Origin: Linyphia triangularis
Lineage: Eukaryota; Arthropoda; Arachnida; Araneae; Linyphiidae
Direction of reading: 5' to 3'
Length of the DNA: 64,000 nt
Assembly: GCA_963978545.1 (NCBI GenBank)
Contig: OZ021725.1
Coordinates: forward strand, 92,536,305 to 92,600,304
The notes beneath the pieces were generated by a model. It worked only from the letters and a program-made list of their open reading frames with translations, did not search any database and was not told the DNA's origin. Shown here piece by piece: positions 10,601 through 22,749 of this stretch (the first letter of the stretch is position 1; each line of letters starts with the position of its first letter). The translations under genes and the position numbers were made by a program.

Positions 10601-13600
10601 CCACCAATTCTGAATCTTCAAAAACCTTTCTTTGAGGGCTTTGTCGTCCTTCGACATAAAAATCACCCTTCTTGAAGCATTGAAACCACTCATGACACAT
10701 TCTTTCACTAATAGTGGCTTCGCAATAAGTATTTGAAAGCATTCGATGAGCCATAGCAGCAGATTTTTTTATATTGAAATAGAAAATCAAAACTTCCTGT
10801 AAATGACAAGAATTTGCCTCGTAAACTGACATTTTCAATCAAGAATAACTTTAATGCAGACACAAATGTTTCAATGGGGTCACATTGCCAGATGCTTAAG
10901 TTTCTTGCATGACCTTTATGATCTAATTATTTTAACCCCTACCTACTGCTAAAGCCATCTACAGAAAAATAGCAGAGGCCAAGTTGTACACCCAATGCAA
11001 AAATGAAGAATTGGCTACTATTGAAAAATCATAGAATTTGCAATTTACTTAAATGAAACCATGAATAAATCAAGTGTTAAATAGACATAAAAATGTATTG
11101 CAAAATCTTTAGGAGTCAAATAAGAGACAACTTACTCTAATAAGGTAACTATTATTACAACTAAGGAGTGCTCGAATAAAAACCTTTAAATATAAAATAA
11201 GTCAATCAACTCAAAAGTATACGAAATTGTCATATAGATGCTTGCTCAAACCAGTCAATTGGCTTAAAAATATATATATTCCAAAAGTGATTTATGTGGC
11301 TTTATTCTGATGATTTTCAATCATAAAAAACTGTGTATTTTTCTTTGGAAAAAAAACACACATGCATAATAAAGTAACTGTGGCGGTCTCGTGTACAAAT
11401 AACAGATACAACACCTAGACACCAGAGATCTTTTTTGTCTAGAGGTTAGCACGCCTGTCTCCTGATCTAGGAGTCAAGGGTTCGACTCCCCATTAACGTA
11501 CACCGCTACATTGGTGACCCGAATATTCGAACACATCAGTGGCGTCATCGACTGCACGACTTCCACACTACCACCTCAGCATCTCTGCCGATTCACTGCC
11601 GCACGTAAGCAACTCAATTATTCTCCCCTTTGGGACTCGCTTAGATGGGGCTATGTGGTGGTTTCGTACAAATAACAGATACAACACCTAGACACAAGAG
11701 ATCTCTTTTGTCTAGTGGTTGGCGTGCCAATCTTTTGATCTAGGAGACCCGGGGTCGACTCCACGTCAGCACACATCACAACAGTAACATATACTTTTTA
11801 GTAAATCCATGTATTTAAATTTCAGGTTAATTTTGCTGAATTTAATATTATTTTTATAGGTTTAAAAATCTACTGCTTACTTCATCCAAGCTTCCTTGGT
11901 ACTGAAGAGGAAGCTGTCAAGAGCAGAAGGGGAAAAGGCTGAATCCGCAATCGCCCTCTCCATCTCACACAGAACTTGGGGAACTATAATAATAGGCTAT
12001 ATTTAAATGAATATTTGATTGCAGTAAGAATATGGTAAAGATATCAATGTTGGAAATCTCATCACCTGCTAATGCTACAGATTGTAGGGAGTTTGAAAAG
12101 ATTAATTTTGGTTGGCATGCTGATTCACCATCTTACAACCACTCAGCCACAATTTAGAATACTCTAAAAAACTTGACACAAAAAACATTTATTTCTACAC
12201 CTTTGTGAGAGGAAAATGGCTACATTTGTGTGCTTCAGGAGAAAATAACAGAAATTTGATTACAAGTATATTTCCGAGTGTTATTTCCGGGAAAAGTAAT
12301 GGTGTCATAAAAGCACCAGGTTGAGTTTTATCACTTTTTTGAAGAAAAGATCTTTGATTATACTTAGTATAATTATTCAGCTAAGAAGGAAAATAATATA
12401 TCACCCCCCCCCCCCCAACTTTTTTTAAAAGGATTTTAGCTGTATTCAAATGCACTCTAGTTTGAAAGAAAACAAATACAATGAGAATTGTGTCATTGTC
12501 TCTCAGAGTAACTAAGAATCATTATGATGCATTAAATTCAGCACGTTAAAATACAATTTTAATAGAATTACTTTTTTTAATGTGTAATAAATTATTTAAA
12601 GAATATACACATGCAAAATTAACAAGCTATCAAATTTATAAATAAAATAGAAATTACAAAACTGCTCTGTTTCATTCATTTTTCTGGCATTAAAAAGGCA
12701 AAACCAAGTGATTACTAGAATAAGTATGGTAAAAATTGATTCCTGTAATTCAACATTCATTGGCAAATTCAAATAAATTTCTGTAATTAAACATTCTCCA
12801 TCTCTCTCATTAGAAAATTAAAATGAAACCTTATATTTGGACTGGACAAAAACTACATTGGTTATAGAAACAAATATTTATAAAATATTATACTCATAAC
12901 AGATGAGGAAAAAGCATAGCTAAAATGGCAAATGTGGCAATAGCCTTTTTGAGTTGCAACATTGGAATTGGTAAGTCAAAAAAACAAAAGATATGTTTGG
13001 AAATACTTACATTTATCAGGTGTGTGAAAGATGACTGCCATTTTGAGTAGCAACATTTGAATGGTTAAGTTAAATAACCTATTTGCTGTATGGAAATAGA
13101 TTTACCAGTCAAAGTAGCTGTTGTGTGAAAGACAATTGCCATTTTGAGTTGCAACGTTTAGATGGTAAAGTTAAACAAACCTATTTTCTCTTTAGAAATT
13201 CTCACATTTATCAGGCAAAGTGATTGTTGTGTGAAAGACGATTGCCATATTGAGTTGCAATGTTTGATTGGTTAACTTAACCCATTTGCTGTTTGGAAAT
13301 ACTCACATTTATCAGGCAAAGTAGCTGTTGTGTGAAAGATGATTGCCAAGTCTTCCAAGCTTGCTGCATCAGAATTACTGTACTTGGGATTGAGGTGGAC
13401 CTGAATGTGCAAGTCTGACTGGGTCACATGCTCGGGAATATTGACTTCTGGAAGAACCCCCAAGAAGTTACACTTCCAAGAATCTTCATATATTGAGGAG
13501 TAGTAAATGGGATGATAACAGCCTCTTGGTAATAGGTCCTAAAAATATACTCTATAAGTATATAAGTATTAATTAGTACATGTATACATATTTATTTAAG

Positions 13601-16600
13601 CTTATATCTGTTTAAGTACTTGTGATTTTTAAATAAAATATTCTCATACTGTGACAATTTACTTGACCAACTGTGTCCTTAAGATAGAATTTTATTTTAT
13701 ATAAGTAGTGAATTTACTTTAATTAAGTTTACTGTAACTGCGTGCTTTGTTTTAATTTGTTTATCCAATATAGCAATGTACTCATTAAAAGTATGTACTT
13801 ATTAATGAGTTACTTTAACTTTTACAAACTAAAATATATAATTTTATGTTTTTTTATCCTTTTAGATAAATGACACAGACATAAATTAATTTTTTACCTG
13901 CATGTATGCTATTCCTAAAAGCATATTTTAAACTAAGAAATGCTAATGATTTAAAAAATTTTTAGTCATGGCCCGAATTGGAGCAAAAATTACCTTTAAC
14001 TCACCTTTAAACAAATAATCATTGATTTCATCAGGTGTATGTACTTTGACTTAATTATAATTTGATTTCCAATGATGGTGTGGTAAGCCAAACAATGAAA
14101 CTTTTCTTTTCCTAAAACCTAAATATTAGAAGCTTAATTTAAAATTTGAGTGAAAATATATTTACTTCAAATAAATATTAAAGCATTAAAAATCAAATAC
14201 AATACTAATTAAGTTTGGAAATACAAAGTAATATAAGATGGTAACCTCATAAAAAATAGAAAATTATGGACTTTTCAAGGATTATTAAAAAAACTTCCAA
14301 GAATTTTAAGAGATATAAAAAATACTGAATTTCTCAAAGGCTTATATGATTCCTAATATTGTAGTGATTTCAAGGTTTTTTTAACAAAAACTTTCATATA
14401 TTTTGAAAAGTAAGAATTTCTTAAGCACTTTTCATCGACTCGTATGAACCCTAATAGTTTAGTGAAGGTTCAAAGTGTAATATTGGTCAAAAATAATTAA
14501 TTAAAAAAATTAGATATGAAAAATAACATCATTCAGTACTCTTTGAACAAAACGAGTGCACTTTAAGTACTTCTAAAATGTATACATCTAAAAACCTATA
14601 CAGATTCTCTGAAACAAAAAGTTATCTATAACGATGACTTTCTTCAAACCTGGAAGAGTTCTCTAATGGATGAGAAAGAAATAGAATCATCTGTAGTTTC
14701 TTCTTCACCAGAAATTTGGCTGTTTTCCAGTTTGTCAGAAATTTCTTTAATATTAGAATCTGCACCAGATTTAGTTAGGTGAATTTTTATAAATCCTTCT
14801 TCAGTTTCTGTAAATATCAGAAAAATAAAGCATTATGAATGGGTATTGGGAAGGAAAACCATTTTAAACCAAACCTTTTAAATCATGATTGAATTCAATA
14901 TCCAATTTTGTCTAAAATATAAGGATGAATTTTAAATCCTTTTTAAAAGATTGTACCCCAGAGGTAAAGGACACCCTGTCAAATTTTTGTATTAAATTGA
15001 CTCAACACCAGGTCCTTAATAAGAATTTTTCGATCACTACAATGGTATAGGGCACTTATTTCCTTTCATTAAGCTGTTTCTATAAGTAAAGAAGAAACTA
15101 ATTTTAACAGCTCAAAGTTATTGAAAATTGGCTCCTCTAAACAAATACAAAAATGTGACACTGTGTCTTTTACCTCCAGGATACAGATATAATACTTCAC
15201 TATAAACTTTAAAGAGTATTATTTCATATGGTTATGGCATAAATGGGAATAAAATAACGAAAATCATTTTCTTACCTTAAATTCTTTTAAAGAAAACCGG
15301 AACATTAAGCATTGTAAAATAAGTAAACAAAAAAAATAATCGGTTTTGGTTCTGTTAGGGACGATGTATAGTTTATTCTAGGCCTTAAGACCAGTCCATT
15401 GTAAAGATTTTTTTTTAGTTTTATAAAACATCCATACGTCAATACAACTGAACAACATTAGCATACATCTCTTTTTTATACAAGCAGGGGGAGCAGATGC
15501 ACCCCACACAATGCCTTTCCTGCACATGCCCAAACATTATTTGGGGACGGACACCAGATCACACTTTTGACCAATTAAAAACAATAGCCTGAGGCTCAGG
15601 GTAATAAATCTCAAGAATATACCTTGCTATTGTGAAATTATATCAAAATGAGATAGTTTCACTAAACACACAATTAACTTTCTGTCACAGTTTTAAATAT
15701 TTGGGGAAAATGTATTTTGTTACTTCACAAGAAAAACAGGTTAATTTGATTATCCTGATAAGACATTCTCAACAATTTCATTTACATAGAAATGCAACGA
15801 CTTACCAACAAATAAAATGCAAACAAAAGTGGGTAAGTGGTTTAAAACTTATCACAGGGACTTAAAATTTCATACCAATTTAAGAAGTCTCCTATTTTCA
15901 AATACATATAATGTCACATAGTTTCAGCTTTATTTGGAATGGACATTTTAAACATTACTTGAAGCTCAAAGCTCATAACAACAATTTCCTTTTCTGGAAT
16001 ATTGTTTCAAATCATTACGCCAAACTAATTTCAAAATTCCCTAATTTTTTGGTTGGTTAGTTGGCGTTCAATGATTTGTACTTGTGCACAATAACGGTTA
16101 ATCAGGCCGGGACCTACAGCTTAACGAGGATCCCGAACAACAGCGAACATCCATGCCTAACCCGGGATTCGAACCCGACACTTTTGCCATGTGAAGCAAG
16201 AGTGCTAGCCCAAAGCCATCAGGTGGACCCCCCCCCCCCCCCGCCAAAAAAAAAAACTATAACTTTTTTATAATTAATTCCAAATTGCGCCTAAGACATT
16301 TAAAAAAAATAAAATAAAAAATGCTCCCAAATTATGTATTGCCTACAAATACCATCACTTATAAATAATTCTAATTGCACAAATATTTTATCACAATACT
16401 CCAATTTCACTTTCTTACCTTCCTGCCTCTCCAAATCAATGAAGGTGTCTTCATTAGGAAAGCTCTCAACAAGTCTCTCACTGATACGAACCGCACCTGC
16501 CTTCAAAATCCAGGTGAACCATAGGTGGAGATAAAGAAATACTTCTTTGTCATTGGTCAGGTCTGTCAGGGACCTAGCCTTGATGTTGCCACGCCTTCTC

Positions 16601-19600
16601 CTGAATGTATCCAAAGTCATCCTGGTCACGCTATTCAATCGAACGGCTCGAAGGTTGTGTTCCGACTGCTCAGCAGAGTACACCTGTAAAGATGGATGTG
16701 TTTAAGTTAAAAGTTAAATCAGTATCTCTGAGAGTAATACAAAGGTACAATTTTCTGCTGCAATGCTTTAAAATTGATCTGCTGTAACAAAAAATGCATT
16801 GCCCCTAACATTAAGGAAGTGTAAAAGTTCAATTTTGGAAATCAAAGTCGTAAAAGGTGGAAATTAATCTGAGAATGAAATTCTCACTTGAAAATGTGAA
16901 AACATACAGAAGAATGTATATTAATGATTCTTTTTTAAATTAATCAAACTATACTTTAATGCTGCTGATGCAAAATCTGAATAAGATCCAATCTAAAAAT
17001 TTTGTAAGTGTTAACACATTGAGAAAATAATGCTGAGATTTAACATTAATAGTATTAATGTTAAATTATTATTATTCCATTATTACGCCAAATTCAGGGA
17101 AAAAAGATTCCCGGATAGATTTCTAAAAATTCCTAGATTTTACGGCAAACTTTTTCAAATTATTTAAACTTTTCTAGATATGTCAACACATTTATCAAAT
17201 AGAACATGTATGCCAGAGATAACATGATTTTTTTTTTTTTTTAAATAGTTTTGATGGTGAGGAAAAGTTTGAATTATACCATAACATGAAACTTCTAACA
17301 ATTACCACAATTCTCCAGGTAAATGGTGACAAAATACAGATGAACGGGGAAATGTAAATTCAAAACAATGACGAAAATTTTGGTGATAAATGTGAAATTT
17401 TTAAAAATTCCCTGATATTTCCCTAATTTTTTCCAGAATCAAAAAGCTCCCTGAAATTTCCAGGTTCTGTGGCCACTCTATTATCATTATTTTCATTTAT
17501 AGAGAATGAATAACTTAGTCATATTACATTTATATTAATCATTGTAAATTTATTCTACCACTATCATAAAAAATAGATTTCAAAATCTAATAAAAATAAT
17601 TAATACATTTGAATATAGATGAATTATTCATACAACATTTTTATTGTTTTACAGCATTTTTTGACAACAGAATAAAGTTAAAAACAGTAATTGTTGGTAT
17701 ATCAATCAGAAGTTCTTACTCTATCGGCTTTCTCTTGCATTTCATGAATGATCTTTTGTAGATTCTTCACAAGGAAATGCCAAGAATTAAGCAAAAAGAT
17801 TTTATCTCTCATGACAATAATGATGCTGTACCAGCTCTGAAATCCTCTGGCTTGACTGTCCTTGAGAAAGAAGGTGTGGCTCAATACATGCCCCCTCTGG
17901 TCATCGCCAAAAAATATGGGCCCTTCACGGCCAGGACAAACCTAAAAAGCACAATTGCAATAATCATGTAGCACAATATAATAAAAATAAGCTGTTAAAG
18001 ATAGATAAGAAATCTGCACCAGTTTATTTATATTTGTTTCATTGTAGTACTTATGTTAATAATTTTTTGAATTAGATACAGTTTTAGGGAGTAGCATCTC
18101 AAAATAGCCACAATTTTAAATATTTATTAATATGTAATAATTCTTAAATCTGTAAATTTTACCGCAATAATTAAATTTTGAATTGCTAAAATATATTAGC
18201 TTACCAGCAAAATGACAATTTACAGATATTAGTAATAATTTACACAAAACAGCTCACTTAATTAATATGCCTCCTCTTTATAGGTAAATTTGAAAAATAA
18301 CTTAACAAAGATTAGGTTTTTACATTTAAAATTTGAAAAAAATTGTTTTTTTAGCACTGATAAATACATTTTATCACTAACTGGATTATTTGCAGGGGTG
18401 GTGTGGATCACACACAAGTTGGTGCAAGGCGGCTCAAGTTTTTTTCAAAATGATAATTGAATTTCCTACTGAAATATTAATTAAAAGTTCTGCATTAATT
18501 TCCTGTTCAAAAGAATAACATAAAACCCATATTACACTTTTTTCACCGTGATTTTTAACATTCTCTTTGCTTTATTTTTTAATTTTAAATATCAGGGGGT
18601 ACAAATGTTCCCCTTTGATCCACTCCGGTAGCACCCATGCCTTTTATTGTAGTGGAATAATAACAGTTTGCAATAAATATGCAAGTTGCTAAGAAATGTA
18701 TCAAAAATGTGAAAACTAAAGTATATTAGTTTTATGGCTTCTTCAAGAAGGACTTCTAGTCCAAGAAATGACTTTCATGCATGTGCGCTAAAGAACTAGC
18801 AATTGCGTTGTTTTTTGTCTCCTGACACACATCCGAACACCATCGCGGGTATTGTAAAAAAACATTCCACGTACAATAAATTTTATTAGTTTCGATCAGC
18901 AAGAGTTTCCATTCAGCAGTCAACTATTATGTACTTACTAGTTATGAATCTGTAACTATTTATGCTCATTATTGTTATTTATTAAAAGCTAAGTTTTAAC
19001 AGTTACGGCTAAAGAAGAATCCTTTCACACTACCATTTAATGAATAACAGCAGAAATTTCCCTGGTTAGACAGACAAAAAAATCCTTTGAACATCTTGGA
19101 GTCTAAGAGGTGAAAAGTAATTTCTATCACACCTCTTTTCTCCCTCAGTTTCAAGTAATTCCCTTTACTTACCTCACAGCTGAGACTTCGGACACACGCT
19201 TGTCTGACAGCAATAAAGACATCGGGATGGAGGGGATATTGACTGCTAACATAACTCACTCTAGCTTCATGGTCATTGCTAATGTAGCCTCTTTTCTTAT
19301 TTGTCATAGATGTACAACCCTAGAAGCATTTTAACAATGGGAAAAGAAAGATAAAATAACATCAAAAGTAGTTTTTTATTATTTAATCTTATTTATGCAC
19401 ACATACTGTTTCAGTGGTAGGATTGTAATTCTTTAAACTCTGAAATTTATATAACTTGTTATTAACCATAGTGCTAAGCTTTGGTAAATGTATCGAATTA
19501 TTGAAAGAAAATAGTATCATTCAATGCCGAGCATTAGTAAATAATTTGTATGATAGGCAATTCCATTTGATTTAGCAGAAATTCCATTATTAAAATGCAC

Positions 19601-22107
19601 ATAGGAATATAAAAAAAAATCTGAATTCAAAAAGTTGTTCAGATATTTTATAATAAATTGAATTTAATTGAAAATAAAAATTTTATTATAAAAATAAGAA
19701 ACTGTAACTCAACTAACTTAGGGTTGAACTATTCTAACAATGATAAAATGTATTTTTAACTAAGACTAACTAAATATTTAAAATCTGGCAAATAGGCATC
19801 TTATTAGTATTATTTAATTAATAACATCGAAATTGTACACCAATGCAGTATCATAGTGGTAATGTTTTTTTAACTGATAGTTGTTTCAAGTATATAAACA
19901 TAATAAATAGCTTAAATAATAGTTATTACATCCCTGACAACAGTTATGAGGTCTGTCCAATAAATACGCAAACTTCACTACTCGAGTGGCCTTGAGTTAA
20001 AATTCGTGCAACAGCACTGGCTACTTTGTTGCAGGGTGAGCCACTGAAGCGTCAGTAATCACCAAACCTTCTAGACAAGCGTACAGCTCCAACCAGGAAT
20101 TATTTTGTGGCGTGTGTTTTACGGTCTTGTCGACGATGGAGTTTGAAGAACAGATGGAACAATGAGTTAACATCAAATTTCTGGTGAAACTTGAAAAAAA
20201 TTCTCAGGAAATTCATGGAATGTTAAAGGCTGTTTAGGGAGATAAGACACTGAAGAAAACTGCCCTGTTTAATTGAATCAAGAGTTTTAGAGAGGACTGT
20301 GATGGCAACAAGGACGATGCAGGGTCAGAACGACTGTCGACTTCCTGTATTGATGAAAACACTGAACATGTGTGGTCTCTTGTGCTTTCCAATCTTAGAT
20401 TAACTGTTCGGATAATTACTGATAAACAGAATTTAGGAAAATCATCTGTGCCCACGATTTTAACAGAACATTTGGAGTTGAGAAAACTATATGCGAAAAT
20501 TGCCTCCAAGTTGCTGACACCACAGTAAATGCTGAGAAGGACAGAATGCTACATCGATTGGAAAAACTAAGCTCAAACTGTTGGATTCCTTGAAAGGAAC
20601 ATCACTGGTGATGAATCGTGGTTCTACGAGTACAACATCGAGCTGAAATCACAGAATAAGAAGCGGGTATCAAAAGATGAACCACAAACGAAAAAATATC
20701 GAAAAAGTAGCTCAAAAATCAGTTATGCTGCTTCTTTTTTTGACATTCATGGTGTTGTTCACCATGAATTTCTTCCTCAAGGATAAACAGTGAATGCTGC
20801 TTTCTGTGGAGTGCACTATGGGAAAGGCTGGTGCCTGATCAGTCTGGCTTGGTTAGGTTAGTTTTATTTTAGTGCCATAACGAAACGGAGTAATTTTGTA
20901 AAAGGTTTTATGTTACACATAAAGTGTATATGTATTTATACTTCTGTTAAATATGATAAAGCTTGGTAGTTAAGTAACTTGCAATAAACGTCATGTTTTT
21001 TCTACTCACATATTCCTTATTAGATCCACTACGCATAAACTCTGAAGAAACACCTTCTTGTCTGGCAGTTTCTGACGGGTAATGTGATTACCATGATTGA
21101 TCCCCCTCCCTATTCACCAGATTTAGCCACCTGTGACTTCTTTTCCTTCCCCAAATGAAAAAGGTCATGCGGGGGCAGCACTAGGATGACGTGAAGACGA
21201 TTAAATGTGAAAACACAAAGCAGTTGAAGAGCCTGATTCCTGAAGACTTCCAGGAATGTGTTTTTAACAATGGAAACAGAAGTGAAACAAGTGCATTGCT
21301 ACAAATAGGGAGTATTTTGAAGGGGATAAGATTGGTCTACCCAAAATTTCGGAAAATATTTTTTTTTTTTAAAACCTGTTTGCGTATTTATTGAACAGAC
21401 CTTGTACAAAATGGATAACCACAAATTACAACTAAGAAAAACTAAGAAATACTTAAAACTAGAAAAACTAAGAAATACTTAAAACTAGAAAAACTAAGAA
21501 ATACTTAAAACTAGAAAAACTAAGAAATACTTAAAACTAGAAAAACTAAGAAATACTTAAAACTAGAAAAACTAAGAAATACTTAAAACTAGAAAAAATA
21601 AGAAATACTTAAAACTAGAAAAACTAAGAAATTTAAAATAAGATACTATAAATAGTGACATAACTTGCTACAACACATTTAGATACAACAGAGTATTTTG
21701 CCCCAACCCCAATTTTGAAACATTTTTTTAAATATATATGCAAATATATATGTATAAAATATATATGTTCATATTATGCAACATTATTACAAGAACTCTA
21801 AGGCATTACAATTGACTGATAACTTGAATACATAAGAAAATGTGTACTCAGTATGAGTTTTGTACCCAAATCGGATATGTACACTCACCTCACAATTATC
21901 AGACTTAAGTGGGGGGAGCCCAGATTCAGCTGTATTAGTGCGCAGCGAGAAAAATGATGGACCATACCAAGACTTTTGACTGGAGTTTTCTGTCTTTCCA
22001 GCTTCTTTCCATTGGGCTTCTTCAGTGTCGTGAAAAGCCTGCGTGCAGAAAAGTACACTGGGCCCATGGAGCTCACAGAAACTGCAGATTCCGATGACAG
22101 CATTCAT
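7671..22107 (-). CDS. FLCN: Folliculin, ten coding exons
   Basis: Folliculin is a DENN-type protein that, with FNIP, acts at the lysosome as a GTPase-activating protein for RagC/D in mTORC1 signalling. Coding exons (minus strand): 21889-22107, 19173-19319, 17720-17941, 16419-16683, 14650-14807, 14005-14118, 13307-13538, 11881-11983, 10298-10400, 7671-7787. All have AG acceptors and GT donors, and phases match throughout; total 1680 nt, about 559 residues (human 579). Diagnostic stretches are the N-terminus [27 protein letters not shown] (exon 2), [13 protein letters not shown] (exon 3), GNQIIIKS (exon 6), [10 protein letters not shown] (exon 7), KVKVLF (exon 9) and LKFWMTGLS (exon 10). [13 protein letters not shown] in exon 3 keeps the arginine (about residue 154) that corresponds to human Arg164, the arginine finger. 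The exon 5 donor (GTTTGA) is weak. The last residues and stop are the least certain part. Exon 7 ends inside a tandem array (12940-13345). Confidence 0.93.
8542..9223 (+). mobile_element. Chimeric CAGGG-ended element: family B joined to reversed family A
   Basis: 8542-8887 is a 346-bp family B MITE with ends CAGGGTTCATA and TATGAACCCTG. At 8888 it runs straight into a reverse-oriented family A copy that lacks its first 17 or so bases (CAGGGTTCCCAC and a few more) and ends GTGGGAACCCTG at 9223. The outer flanks TTAAA and TTAGA are nearly the same 5 bp, so the chimera may have moved as one unit. It lies in FLCN intron 9 (10297 to 7788). Confidence 0.7.
9792..10222 (+). mobile_element. MITE with CAGGGTGGCCAC ends (family C), in FLCN intron 9
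   Basis: Inverted ends are CAGGGTGGCCAC and GTGGCCACTCTG. Blocks next to both ends repeat the phrase TTCCCTGA(T/C)A many times (about 9825-9890 and 10130-10200), like an array of transposase binding sites. No target duplication is obvious. A relative sits at 17085-17480. It ends about 75 bp from the FLCN exon 9 donor. Confidence 0.65.
10480..10838 (-). pseudogene. Mariner transposase N-terminal fragment (dead)
   Basis: The translation matches the N-terminal helix-turn-helix DNA-binding region of mariner transposases: [17 protein letters not shown], then [13 protein letters not shown] and QNEEELA. An in-frame TGA follows, and after it the same frame continues with [17 protein letters not shown]. 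The catalytic DDD domain is missing, so this is an inactive fragment within FLCN intron 8. The sequence just upstream on the minus strand (TTGGGTGTACAACTTGGCC near 10978-10997) might be the terminal repeat, but its partner was not found. Confidence 0.85.
11379..11783 (+). mobile_element. Complete TRIM retrotransposon with tRNA-like LTRs
   Basis: The 405-bp unit has two direct repeats, 11379-11510 and 11654-11783. Both start TGTGG and end CA, and they share AAATAACAGATACAACACC. The internal part is 143 bp and non-coding. It starts with TTGGTGACCC (11511-11520), with TGG placed to pair with a tRNA CCA end as a primer-binding site. It ends with purine-rich GATGGGG before the second LTR. The direct repeat GTAAC flanks the whole unit (11374-11378 and 11784-11788), a 5-bp target duplication as made by LTR integrases. 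These are all the marks of a terminal-repeat retrotransposon in miniature. It lies in FLCN intron 8, antisense to the gene. The two LTRs differ visibly, so the insertion is not recent. The tRNA-like module inside each LTR is described separately. Confidence 0.85.
11428..11500 (+). promoter_or_regulatory. tRNA-like pol III promoter module in TRIM 5' LTR
   Basis: An A box-like TTGTCTAGAGG (11435-11445) is followed 33 bases later by a perfect B box GGTTCGACTCC (11479-11489), a spacing normal for tRNA genes. Between them CTCC-TGATCTA-GGAG forms an anticodon-arm-like stem-loop, and GGG-TTCGACT-CCC forms a T arm. The acceptor stem is not paired, so this is tRNA-like and not an intact tRNA gene. The second LTR keeps the same module (A box 11708-11718, B box 11752-11762 with one mismatch, a five-pair anticodon stem). 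The isotype cannot be assigned. Confidence 0.65.
12940..13345 (-). repeat. Tandem array copying the FLCN exon 7/intron 7 donor junction
   Basis: About four units with a period of 101-106 bp; the motif GTGTGAAAG recurs at 13022, 13123, 13229 and 13330. The last unit (13265-13345) is the genuine 3' end of FLCN exon 7 plus its donor (exon ends 13307). The other three are copies lying in intron 7, each holding the exon-end sequence and a donor-like site on the minus strand: GTAAGT (near 13008), GTAAAT (near 13102) and GTGAGA (near 13203). A partial fifth unit (TTTTGAGTTGCAACATT) starts near 12948. Confidence 0.85.
16060..16232 (-). mobile_element. tRNA-derived SINE in FLCN intron 4-side sequence
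   Basis: Read on the minus strand, a tRNA-like head has an A box (TGGGCTAGCACTCTTGC) and a perfect B box (GGGTTCGAATCCCGG), followed by GTTAGGCATGGATGTTC. The same downstream phrase occurs in the elements at 25577-25775 and 25913-26065, so this is a SINE family. It is bounded at the promoter end by a C run (about 16228-16242) and an A run. It lies in the FLCN intron between exons 4 and 5. Confidence 0.7.
17085..17480 (+). mobile_element. Decayed family C MITE, in FLCN intron 3
   Basis: It ends GTGGCCACTCTA and is built from the same repeated phrases (TTCCCTGATATTT, GATTTCTAAAAATTCC) as the element at 9792-10222. The left terminus is eroded. It is non-coding and lies between FLCN exons 3 and 4. 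Confidence 0.6.
19947..21404 (+). mobile_element. Nearly full-length dead mariner element in FLCN intron 1
   Basis: The inverted ends AGGTCTGTCCAATAAATACGC (19949-19969) and its complement with one change lie about 1.46 kb apart, each next to a TA dinucleotide (19945-19946 and 21405-21406), the mariner target. Transposase remnants run on the plus strand from about 20136. [14 protein letters not shown] (about 20608-20650) holds the first catalytic aspartate, and [14 protein letters not shown] follows. Several stops and frameshifts break the frame. The stretch 20835-21040, where the second catalytic aspartate (HHDNAP-type) should be, is replaced by unrelated AT-rich DNA; homology resumes with [12 protein letters not shown] sequence. 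It is inactive. Confidence 0.85.
21432..21640. repeat. 26-bp minisatellite, about eight copies
   Basis: The unit is CTAAGAAATACTTAAAACTA plus GAAAAA, repeated almost without change. It lies in FLCN intron 1, about 250 bp from the exon 1 donor and just after the mariner end. Near-identity of units suggests recent expansion. Confidence 0.9.
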
Positions 22108-22716
22108 CTGGAGAGATGTTTGTATTAGTAATAGGAGAGATGTTTGGATTAGATAGCAAGAAATAAGACCAATTTAAGGGAACTTGGTACAGTTTTCACA
22201 AAAAATAATAAAAATACAAATTTTCTATTTTTTGCATGTTTATAATCATTGAAACCTTCTCCTTATTCTGGCAAGGTTTAGAGCTGATCCAATAACTGCA
22301 ATTGCAGAAAAACTATATTTTTATTGAGAATTTAGCATTGCTGAAATAGCTCCTTTGATGTTTTCAAAACATTTTTCTCAGTTCGTGATTTTTGAAATTC
22401 TCACCTTACTCGAAATGCTAAAACGTCAGCAAATATGAATGAAATGACTTGAAATTTTTTTGGTGATATCTTTAATATCTATTTGACAAAAATAGCATGG
22501 GTTATCGAATAAAATAAAAACTTTTTTTTTAACAAATTTAAATGATGAAAAATACTTGTTTTTTACAAATAGGAACAGTAATTATCATTTTCTCGAAAAT
22601 TATTTTACTTATTCTAATTACAATGCCTAAAAAGTTAGAGTATATTACTAAGAACATTTTTTTTAAATCAGGAAAAAATATTAAAAAATGAAAAGGATAG
22701 AATTTGAAATTTGATG

Positions 22717-22749
<33 letters not shown>

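Noticed and set aside
11428..11500. Functional tRNA gene
   Set aside because: The A and B boxes are good, but the acceptor stem does not pair, and the module sits inside a repeated LTR.
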